Source: an uncultured Collinsella sp. (GTDB taxonomy: Bacteria; Actinomycetota; Coriobacteriia; Coriobacteriales; Coriobacteriaceae). From it: a stretch of DNA of 47,078 bases. Below the pieces are notes generated by a model. It saw only the letters and a program-made list of their open reading frames with translations, was not told the origin of the DNA and did not search any database. Position 1 is the stretch's first letter. Each line of letters starts with the position of its first letter. The DNA is taken from positions 1 through 47,078 of the forward strand of contig CAAELJ010000046.1 of the NCBI GenBank assembly GCA_900756725.1, read 5' to 3'. Shown here in pieces: positions 15,955 through 23,385 of this stretch. Made by a program: the position numbers and the translations under genes.

Positions 15955-16974
15955 GTGGGCCATCGGGATTCATGTGATGATTTGCGTGAGGTTCGTTGGG
16001 GCGTTTTGGGCGCTGGACACATTTCGCATCGATTTGCATCGTCGCTCAAGAAGGTCGACGGGGCACGGCTGGTGGCTGCGGCCGGCCGCACTCCTGCACA
16101 TGTCGAGGAATTTTGCCGAGCGTTTTCGATTGATGTTGCGCATGGCCATGCCTCGGTCGACGATAACGGCGATGCGGCTTATGATGCGCTGATTGCCGAC
16201 CCCGATGTCGACGCAATCTACTTGGCTCTTCCGCATGGCATGCATGCGCATTGGGTCTGTCGGGCACTGCGCGCGGGAAAGGCCGTACTGTGCGAAAAGC
16301 CGGCCGTTTTGAATGAAGAAGAGGCCCATGCGATCGCCTCCGTTTCCCGTGAGTGCGGTGTGCCGTTTATGGAGGCGATGAAAAATCGGTTTTGTCCGAT
16401 GCGTACTCGCGTGAAGGGCTTGCTTGCGTCGGGCGAGCTCGGCCGTATCGTTTCGATCGAAAGCGTGCAAAAACTCGATTATGGTGAGTCCCCTTCGAGT
16501 TATCTACTCGATCCGTTGCAGGGTGGCTGTCTATATGACATGGGCTGCTATGCAGTCGGGTGGTTTGAGGATCTGCTTGCGGGCGCGTGCGATGTTTCGT
16601 CTCGTGAAGTTCGCTGGCGTGACGTATCGGGCGGCCGCGTGGATTGGGCCGATGAGATCCATATGAGTGTCGGCGGTATACCCATTCATATGGCGTGTGA
16701 CGGCAAAGCAGCATTTGAAAGCCGCTTAATGATTGCCTGCGAGCGGGGCTCGTTGGAAATCGAGCGCCTCCATCGCCCCGAGCTCGCCCATGTGAGGTAC
16801 TCCGACGGACGAATGCTCGAAGTAAATGCCCCGTTTGAGGTCGATGATTTCTACGGCGAAATCCAGCATGCGACCCAGCTCATCCGGGCGGGGAAACTCG
16901 AGAGTCCCGTCATGCCCCTTGCCGCCACACAGCGCTGCGCGCGCATTATCGATGCAATCCGTCTAGCCCTCTAG
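15955..16974 (+). CDS. Gfo/Idh/MocA-family oxidoreductase
   Basis: A 339-residue dehydrogenase: Rossmann domain (VRWGVLGAGHISHRFASSLK, about residues 13-32), the family lysine motif CEKPAVLNEEEAHAIA near residue 110, and a C-terminal alpha/beta domain with GGCLYDMGCYAV. This pattern is close to trans-dihydrodiol-dehydrogenase-type members acting on sugars. GTG 15955 is chosen because AGGGGG (15944-15949) is correctly spaced; the open frame reaches back into repeat copy A. It is flanked by the two repeat copies. It is only distantly like the family member at 7443-8549. The substrate is unknown. Confidence 0.87.
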   Translation: MGHRDSCDDLREVRWGVLGAGHISHRFASSLKKVDGARLVAAAGRTPAHVEEFCRAFSIDVAHGHASVDDNGDAAYDALIADPDVDAIYLALPHGMHAHWVCRALRAGKAVLCEKPAVLNEEEAHAIASVSRECGVPFMEAMKNRFCPMRTRVKGLLASGELGRIVSIESVQKLDYGESPSSYLLDPLQGGCLYDMGCYAVGWFEDLLAGACDVSSREVRWRDVSGGRVDWADEIHMSVGGIPIHMACDGKAAFESRLMIACERGSLEIERLHRPELAHVRYSDGRMLEVNAPFEVDDFYGEIQHATQLIRAGKLESPVMPLAATQRCARIIDAIRLAL

Positions 16975-17051
16975 GACCTGGCGCTGACGCGTGAGGGATC
17001 ATGACGCCGGCGCCCGTAGCCGTAGTGCTTGGTGCCCCGCATCTCTGATGC

Positions 17052-17130
17052 CCCTTTTATAACTTGCGGTGGAATAGTTCCTGTTTGCGGCAGAATAAGG
17101 CATCGACAGGAACTATTTCACCGCAACTGA
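17052..17130 (+). repeat. 79-bp hairpin repeat, copy B
   Basis: Second copy, in the same orientation as copy A and 78 of 79 bases identical, again placed directly before a gene (endonuclease IV). The two copies bracket a single gene, which would follow from duplication, from independent insertion of a small palindromic element, or from a shared control signal. Confidence 0.9.
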
Positions 17131-17146
17131 TGAGGGGGAGCTGGGG

Positions 17147-18013
17147 ATGCTGACGATCGGGTGTCATCTATCCACGACGAAGGGCTATCGGGCGATGGGG
17201 GAGACGGCGTTGTCAATTGGCGCCAATACCTTTGCATTCTTTACACGCAACCCGCGCGGCGGCAAGGCGAAAGACCTTGACATGGATGACGTGGCCGCCC
17301 TGCGCGAGCTTATGGAACAGAACGATTTTGGCCCGCTTGTGGCTCATGCCCCGTATACCTATAACCCTTGCTCGGCCAAAGAGCGGGCGCGCGAGTTTGC
17401 CTTGGAGGCCATGGCGGAGGACCTGCGGCGCATGGAAGCGCTGCCCGGCAACTACTACAACTTCCATCCCGGTGCGCATGTGGGGCAGGGCTCCGACGCC
17501 GGCATTCAGATGATCGTCGACACCCTGTGCCAGGTGATGTTTGAGGGCCAACAGACGACGGTGCTGCTCGAGACCATGGCCGGCAAGGGCACCGAGGTGG
17601 GCCGCAGCTTTGAGGAACTGGCACTCATCATCCAGGGCGTTGCCGACAAGTGCCCCGAGCTGTCGGCCAAGTTGGGCGTTTGCTTGGACACCTGCCATGT
17701 GAATGACGCCGGCTACGACATCGTCCACGATCTTGAAGGCGTGCTCGACGAGTTCGATCGTGTGGTGGGTATCGAGCGCCTGCGCGCCGTGCATATCAAT
17801 GACTCCAAGAACCCCTGCGGCGCCCATAAGGACCGCCACGAATGCATCGGTAAGGGCTACCTGGGTAGCGAAGAGTTTGGCGGCGGTATGCAGGTTATGC
17901 AGAATATTGTATCGAATGGCCGCTTGCGCGCATTGCCATTCATTTTGGAGACACCGAACGAACTTGCAGGTTATGCGGCTGAAATCAAATTGTTAAGGTC
18001 ATTGCAGCAGTGA
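17147..18013 (+). CDS. nfo: Endonuclease IV (AP endonuclease)
   Basis: A 288-residue apurinic/apyrimidinic endonuclease of base-excision repair, a TIM barrel with three zinc ions. The zinc-ligand motifs are visible: HLSTTKGY, NFHPGAHVG, LLETMAG, LDTCHVNDAGYD, VHINDSKNPCGAHKDRHECIGKG and FILETP. Length matches the family. The ATG follows GAGGGGGAG. It is downstream of repeat copy B and upstream of the amino-acid transporter, with which it shows no functional link. Confidence 0.95.
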   Translation: MLTIGCHLSTTKGYRAMGETALSIGANTFAFFTRNPRGGKAKDLDMDDVAALRELMEQNDFGPLVAHAPYTYNPCSAKERAREFALEAMAEDLRRMEALPGNYYNFHPGAHVGQGSDAGIQMIVDTLCQVMFEGQQTTVLLETMAGKGTEVGRSFEELALIIQGVADKCPELSAKLGVCLDTCHVNDAGYDIVHDLEGVLDEFDRVVGIERLRAVHINDSKNPCGAHKDRHECIGKGYLGSEEFGGGMQVMQNIVSNGRLRALPFILETPNELAGYAAEIKLLRSLQQ

Positions 18014-18074
18014 TGACTGTCATAAAGTGGAGTGCTCCATTCACGTTATGGGTTTGTTTCAATCAGTTTTCTAA

Positions 18075-18103
18075 TTGCGGATTCTTCCAAGCGGGTGCAT
18101 AAT
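18075..18103 (+). promoter_or_regulatory. Promoter of the amino-acid transporter operon
   Basis: TTGCGG (18075-18080) and CATAAT (18098-18103) with 17-bp spacing, about 50 bp before the binding-protein start. Confidence 0.6.
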
Positions 18104-18160
18104 AACCCTCAGTTTTTGCAGACCCCTGAATCACGTGGGGTCATTGGAAGGAGACTGATT

Positions 18161-19021
18161 ATGAAGCTGAAGAAGCTTGGCGCATTTGCCGCCACGGGTG
18201 CTATGGCGCTCGCCCTTGCTCTGACGGGCTGCGGCTCGTCCAACGCCACCTCTGGTTCTGATGCCAGTTCCAGCAGCTCTGACGACGCTAAGGTCGAGAA
18301 GGTCGACGGTTCCAAGGAGTACGCGCTCGTCAAGGACGGTACGCTGACCGTCGGCACCTCTGCCGAGTACGCTCCGTTTGAGTACAAGGATGACAATGGC
18401 GACTACCAGGGCTTTGACCTTGAACTCATTAAGGCTATCGGCGATAAGCTGGGTCTGGATGTCGAGTATGTCAACAATGATTTTGACACGCTCGTCCCCG
18501 GCGTTGCTTCGGGCGCCAAGTACGACGTCGCCATCGCGGCTATCACCGACACGCCCGAGCGTGAGAAGGAAGTCACTTTCTCCGATTCCTACTACATGGA
18601 CGATCAGGCTATCGTGACCAAGGTCGATAACACCGATATCACGGCCGACAACTTCAGCGAGAAGCTCAACAACGCCGACGCTACCATCATCGTCCAGTCT
18701 GGCTCGACCGCCGAGGCCTTTGCCCAGGAGAACTTCCCCAAGGCCAAGATTGTCCCCTACAAGGACGCCACCGAGTGCTTCAGCGCCCTGCAGTCCGATA
18801 AGGGCGACGCCGTAGTCACCAACCGCTCCGTTGCCAGCCAGCTGACCGCCGAGCAGTTCAACACCTGCCAGACCATCAAGCAGGTCAGCACCGGCGAGGA
18901 GTACGCCATCGCCATCAACCAGGGCAACACCAAGCTCAAGGACGACATCAACCAGGCCATCAAGGACCTGACTGACGACGGTACCGTCGACGCCCTCATG
19001 GCTAAGTACAACATCAAGTAA
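18161..19021 (+). CDS. Amino-acid ABC transporter substrate-binding lipoprotein
   Basis: A 286-residue solute-binding protein of family 3 (polar amino acids). The lipoprotein signal ends in LTGC (C24), so it is anchored to the outer face of the membrane; a Ser/Asp-rich linker follows. The domain starts TLTVGTSAEYAPFEYKDDNG and contains the family's FDLELIKAIGDKLG and DVAIAAITDTPEREKEV. ATG 18161 follows AAGGAG, and the longer upstream frame is discarded. It is the first gene of a transporter operon with permease and ATPase. Exact substrate (glutamine, arginine, cystine or other) is undecided. Confidence 0.93.
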   Translation: MKLKKLGAFAATGAMALALALTGCGSSNATSGSDASSSSSDDAKVEKVDGSKEYALVKDGTLTVGTSAEYAPFEYKDDNGDYQGFDLELIKAIGDKLGLDVEYVNNDFDTLVPGVASGAKYDVAIAAITDTPEREKEVTFSDSYYMDDQAIVTKVDNTDITADNFSEKLNNADATIIVQSGSTAEAFAQENFPKAKIVPYKDATECFSALQSDKGDAVVTNRSVASQLTAEQFNTCQTIKQVSTGEEYAIAINQGNTKLKDDINQAIKDLTDDGTVDALMAKYNIK

Positions 19022-19043
19022 AATAGCTACTTGATTGCGCGCG

Positions 19044-19074
19044 GGCCCTTTCCGTTTTGGCGGAGAGGGCCTTT
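19044..19074 (+). terminator. Partial terminator inside the transporter operon
   Basis: An 11-bp stem with one G-T wobble (19044-19054 with 19061-19071), a 6-nt loop and TTT sits between the binding-protein and permease genes. Such attenuators usually keep binding protein in excess over membrane subunits. Confidence 0.65.
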
Positions 19075-19139
19075 GCGCTTCTCTTGACGGAGAGTGTTTC
19101 CGTCTCGTTTTGCCGGCAACTTCTACGATAGGAGCCACC

Positions 19140-20501
19140 TTGTCTCGACTGAACAAAGGGGCTGCGGAGCAGCGTTTTCCACTGCCCGCCTTGCTCCAAA
19201 AGCTAGCCTGCGCCATGGCCGTGGCGCTCGCGCTGGTGTGCGTGGGGGCATATGCGCCCACGACCGCCCAGGCGCTTGAGACCGCAAAGATTACCGCCCG
19301 ACCCAACACCGGTTCGGGCAGCGCTGTGGTCGGCGGCACCGAGACGCGCATTACCTGGGAAGTTCAGGCCGATGCCGACGAGGAGCTGAGCGGTCTTTCT
19401 CTGACGTTTGTCGACGGCACAACGTTTGGTACCGATGACACGCGATTGACGATGCTCTCGGGCGAGGACCTCATGGATCGTACGCCCATGAAGCCCACGT
19501 GCAAGGCTGACGGCCAGACGCTCAAGATTGACTTTGGCGAGACGGCGCCTGCCGGCGGCTTTTTCCGTGTCGAGGTTTACGGCGTGACGTTCCCCGTCGA
19601 GGGCGGCGATGAGGCCTTTAGCGGAACCTATACGCTCGCCGACGGTTCGACCAAGAAGATTTCCAAGATTCCTTCCGTCGAGATTAAGGGCGTGACGGCG
19701 TTCGATAACTTCCTGGCCGACCTTAAGGAACAGCCGTGGGTCGAGGCATGGAATTCCAACATGTTCCTTCGCCTGTTCCTGAACCCGGTCATTTTGGTCC
19801 AGAGCCTGCCGATCGTCTTCAAGGGCTTCCTTATGTCGCTCTCGATCGTGCTCGTGGCGTTTCCGCTGGCGATCCCCTTTGGCTTTGCCCTGTCGCTTAT
19901 GCGCATATCCAAATCGCGCATCCTGCGTTGCCTTGCCGGCATCTACGTGAATGTCATCCGCGGTACGCCGGCGTTCCTGCAGATCTATATTGCATTCTTT
20001 GGCCTGCCGCTTGCCGGCGTCAAGGTGGACGACTATGTCTTGGGCGTTATCGTCATGGCCATGAACTCGTCTGCGTATCTGTGCGAGATTTTCCGTGCCG
20101 GTATTCAATCGATCCCCAAGGGCCAGAACGAGGCCGCTCGTTCGCTGGGTATGAATGCCTTCCAGACGCTGCTCTACGTTATGATTCCGCAGACGTTCCG
20201 CAATGTCCTGCCTACGCTGACCAGCGAGTTTATCCTGCTCTACAAGGATACGTCGCTGCTCGCCGCCGTGGGCGTGGTCGAGATCGTCATGAACGCCCGC
20301 ACCATCGTGGCAACGACGGGCTCCATTACGCCGTATGTGGTTGCCGCCCTGTTCTATCTGGTCATTACCCTGCCGCTTGCGCGCTTGGTGAGCGGTCTTG
20401 AGGCGAGGCTGCTGGGTACGGCCGAAACCAAAAAGAAGCGTCCCACCAAGAGCGCCGGACAGGTTGTCGCGACGCCCGCCGACCATATCGCTGGTCTGTA
20501 A
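19140..20501 (+). CDS. Amino-acid ABC permease with N-terminal extracytoplasmic domain
   Basis: A 453-residue protein, about twice the length of a usual permease of this family. Residues 1-45 contain a signal-like hydrophobic helix (LLQKLACAMAVALALVCVGA). About 46-190 form a beta-rich domain with Gly/Thr-rich strands that I do not recognise (TAKITARPNTGSGSAVVGGT). From about 215 a normal HisM/GlnP-type permease follows with several membrane helices, and the EAA loop is in GQNEAARSLGMNAFQTLLYV. TTG 19140 is preferred because AGGAG lies 5 bases upstream. It sits between binding-protein and ATPase genes of one operon. Confidence 0.88.
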   Translation: MSRLNKGAAEQRFPLPALLQKLACAMAVALALVCVGAYAPTTAQALETAKITARPNTGSGSAVVGGTETRITWEVQADADEELSGLSLTFVDGTTFGTDDTRLTMLSGEDLMDRTPMKPTCKADGQTLKIDFGETAPAGGFFRVEVYGVTFPVEGGDEAFSGTYTLADGSTKKISKIPSVEIKGVTAFDNFLADLKEQPWVEAWNSNMFLRLFLNPVILVQSLPIVFKGFLMSLSIVLVAFPLAIPFGFALSLMRISKSRILRCLAGIYVNVIRGTPAFLQIYIAFFGLPLAGVKVDDYVLGVIVMAMNSSAYLCEIFRAGIQSIPKGQNEAARSLGMNAFQTLLYVMIPQTFRNVLPTLTSEFILLYKDTSLLAAVGVVEIVMNARTIVATTGSITPYVVAALFYLVITLPLARLVSGLEARLLGTAETKKKRPTKSAGQVVATPADHIAGL

Positions 20502-20513
20502 GGAGGTTCTATT

Positions 20514-21266
<753 letters not shown>

Positions 21267-21295
21267 CCGCTTTATATGACTGACACAGCAGAAAA

Positions 21296-21327
21296 CGGGA
21301 GCCGGATGTGATCCGGCTCCCGTTTTT
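21296..21327 (+). terminator. Rho-independent terminator of the transporter operon
   Basis: A perfect 12-bp stem (21296-21307 with 21311-21322), a 3-nt loop and TTTTT. Confidence 0.95.
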
Positions 21328-21383
21328 GTTGGGACGCGAATGTGTTTTGGTGCAGAGCGCGTTACGGGCGGAGCTCATTGCAG

Positions 21384-21803
21384 CTAGGCGAGCTCGGCTC
21401 CAAGGGCGCGGCAGGCCGCCTCGCCCTCATCGTCGGGGGCGTCGTAACAGATGACGGAGTCGACCACGTTGACGCCTGCCTCGTCGGCGTCCGCCTTCCA
21501 ATTGTCCATCCATTCGCCTTCGGCCCACGAATAAGAGCCAAAGAGGACGACCTTCTTGTCGCCGAGGGTCTCCTTGACTTCGTCCCACATCGGTTGGAAC
21601 TCATCGTATTCAAGCTCCTCGGAGCCCATGGCGGGGCAACCGAAGGCGAAGGCATCATAGTCGGCGGCCCTGTCGGCAGAGAAGTCGGCGCAGGGGATGA
21701 CTTCGGCCTCGGCGCCCGCGGACGTGGTGCCCTCGGCAACGAGGTTTGCCATGGCCTCGGTGTTGCCCGTGCCGCTCCAGTAGACGACGGCGATCTTGCT
21801 CAT
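21384..21803 (-). CDS. Short-chain flavodoxin
   Basis: A 139-residue electron-transfer protein that binds FMN. The phosphate loop is WSGTGNTEAMA at the N-terminus (MSKIAVVYWSGTGNTEAMAN), and FGCPAMGSEELEYDEF and FGSYSWAEGEWMD form the isoalloxazine loops. ATG 21803 is preceded by AAAGGA. It is the second gene after a DUF3793 protein on the same strand, a pairing often seen in anaerobes. Flavodoxins replace ferredoxins when iron is scarce, so the pair may be metal regulated. Confidence 0.95.
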   Translation of the reverse strand: MSKIAVVYWSGTGNTEAMANLVAEGTTSAGAEAEVIPCADFSADRAADYDAFAFGCPAMGSEELEYDEFQPMWDEVKETLGDKKVVLFGSYSWAEGEWMDNWKADADEAGVNVVDSVICYDAPDDEGEAACRALGAELA

Positions 21804-21849
21804 GTTGAGTCCTTTCGGTTGTGCGGCGTGCGGTCGCGGTTTGTACGTT

Positions 21850-22554
21850 CTATCGGGTCGCCTGGGCAAGTTGCGCCAAGCTGCAGCCCTGCTGATAGAT
21901 AAAGGTGAGGTGTTGGGTGCAGGCACGGTACGCATCAAACGTCGCAAGCGCCTGCTCGACATTCGTATAGACCTTCCAGGCTCCAAAGATCTTGTAGTTC
22001 TCGCCACGCTGAGCGATGAACTCGTATACGTCGTCGCAGGGGTACCCCAGGAAGTAGCCAATCTCGTGTGGAAATTCGCAGGCGCAGTCGTTGTTGCAGC
22101 AGACTTGCTGATCCAGTGCGCATCGAGTCTGGCCGCAGGCGCATTCCGCGGCGTTATTGCTCGCGAGCGTGATGCGTGATGCCAGGTGCACAAGACATGC
22201 CGAGAGGTTGCCGGTGTCGTAGCCCTTCTTGGCGAGTGCCGTTTTGGCGCGCGGGTCAGCAAGGTAAGTGGCGAGGCTATTGGGCCGATATGCGTATACG
22301 AGCGCCCCGCAGGGGCGCCAGACCAAAACGCTCAGATGGATACCGAACGGATTAAGCTCGCGGTTGCACCGGGCGATAACGTTGAGCAGGCGTGCTCGGC
22401 GATCCTCGATCGCCGCAGTTACGCTTGAGCCGTCTTGATCGGCATAGACTCCTGGATAGGTAAAGAGCGATGCCGGTTTGATGCCCGCGAGCGTGGGGGA
22501 GCAGTTGCGCACGACTGCCGCCTGAAACGTTGGGATGTCTATGGTTCGAGTCAC
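21850..22554 (-). CDS. DUF3793 family protein
   Basis: A 234-residue cytoplasmic protein recognised as DUF3793 by CSPTLAGIKPASLFTY, FGIHLSVLVWRPCGALVYAY and FPHEIGYFLGYPCDDVYEFI. The function of this family is unknown, but its genes commonly adjoin flavodoxin or ferrous-iron transport genes. A cysteine-rich stretch (AECACGQTRCALDQQVCCNN, about residues 137-156) interrupts the core and could bind metal. The start is GTG 22554 after AAGGAG. The promoter and an imperfect palindrome lie directly upstream. It is cotranscribed with the flavodoxin gene. Confidence 0.85.
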   Translation of the reverse strand: MTRTIDIPTFQAAVVRNCSPTLAGIKPASLFTYPGVYADQDGSSVTAAIEDRRARLLNVIARCNRELNPFGIHLSVLVWRPCGALVYAYRPNSLATYLADPRAKTALAKKGYDTGNLSACLVHLASRITLASNNAAECACGQTRCALDQQVCCNNDCACEFPHEIGYFLGYPCDDVYEFIAQRGENYKIFGAWKVYTNVEQALATFDAYRACTQHLTFIYQQGCSLAQLAQATR

Positions 22555-22577
22555 GACGCTCCTTACGGATCTAAACT

Positions 22578-22620
22578 GTTAGCCTAGGAAAACTTATACA
22601 CGAAAGTAAGCCTTGGTCAA
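22578..22620 (-). promoter_or_regulatory. Promoter and palindrome before the DUF3793 gene
   Basis: On the minus strand, TTGACC (22615-22620) and TATAAG (22593-22598) are 16 bp apart. Just downstream is GTTTTCCTAGGCTAAC (22578-22593), a palindrome with 6 of 8 half-site positions matched. It recalls metal-responsive repressor sites (DtxR type) but does not match a consensus well enough to name. Confidence 0.5.
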
Positions 22621-22646
22621 CTAAAAAGTTTGAAGAGGGAAACTAA

Positions 22647-22699
22647 TTGACCGAACGGACATGATTTTGGGTTAAGATGGGAACACCCCATGGGGGTAT
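22647..22699 (+). promoter_or_regulatory. Promoter with CsoR-like copper operator
   Basis: TTGACC (22647-22652) is followed, at a rather long spacing, by GTTAAG (22671-22676). Immediately downstream lies ACACCCCATGGGGGTAT (22683-22699), a GC-core palindrome with flanking A/T that closely resembles CsoR operators (TACCCC..GGGGTA). A copper-sensing repressor there would block the start point. Confidence 0.6.
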
Positions 22700-22728
22700 C
22701 TAGATAGGGCTACTTGAAAGGGGAACGC

Positions 22729-23112
22729 ATGAGTGACTTGCTCAACCCTGCGAATCTCATCGTGCTGGCCGTCATTGCCGTCGGCATGTTTTTTGGGCTG
22801 CGTCGCATTGCGGCGTCGACGCATGGAAAGAGCTGTTGCAGTGATGGCGCGAGCGGCAAGAAAGCCAAGAAGGTTGTGGTGGCAGACACCGACGAGTCCC
22901 ACTATCCCTATAGCGATGAGCTGCTCATCGGCGGCATGAGCTGTGACGGCTGCGCTCAGAACGTAGCCAATGCCCTCAATGCACTGGACGGCGTGTGGGC
23001 TACGGTGACGTATGCGGACCACACAGCACGCGTACGCTCGAAGCTCCCGGTTGATCGCGACACACTCGAGACGGCGGTGAGGGGCGCGGGCTATTACGTT
23101 ATGAAAATGTAG
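22729..23112 (+). CDS. Membrane-anchored HMA-domain metal-binding protein
   Basis: A 127-residue protein: membrane helix at about 8-26 (ANLIVLAVIAVGMFFGLRR), a CC pair at 36-37 (GKSCCSDG) with a lysine-rich linker, then a heavy-metal-associated domain from about 62 with the metal loop GMSCDGC (C72, C75). The N-terminal part resembles the small Cys-rich membrane proteins found near feoB. HMA loops of this type bind Cu(I), and the CsoR-like operator upstream supports copper. ATG 22729 follows AAAGGGG. It may hand copper to an exporter encoded elsewhere. The 273-bp stretch after it shows no gene or clear terminator. Confidence 0.85.
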   Translation: MSDLLNPANLIVLAVIAVGMFFGLRRIAASTHGKSCCSDGASGKKAKKVVVADTDESHYPYSDELLIGGMSCDGCAQNVANALNALDGVWATVTYADHTARVRSKLPVDRDTLETAVRGAGYYVMKM

Positions 23113-23385
23113 GCGTTGCCCTCTCCGGTGGATACCGGCCTCCTGCTCATTGCGACTATCGACATCCAAAAATTTGCGTAAAAAATAACCTTTAGATGCG
23201 GTAAAAGTGGAGTTTGGTGACGGTTTGCGCGGAATTCGCTACCAATCGAGCATCTATTAACCCGTCCAAAAAATTACAGGTGTATATTTATACGCTGATT
23301 ATTGCTGTGCTCAGATTGCAATTAACCGTGGACAGAAATGAAGAATGCTAAAGCTGGGCTTTAGGACAGGGGAGGTTATAGCCTT

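Noticed and set aside
22578..22593. IdeR/DtxR box before the DUF3793 gene
   Set aside because: Only part of the half-site agrees with the known consensus; kept as an unnamed palindrome.
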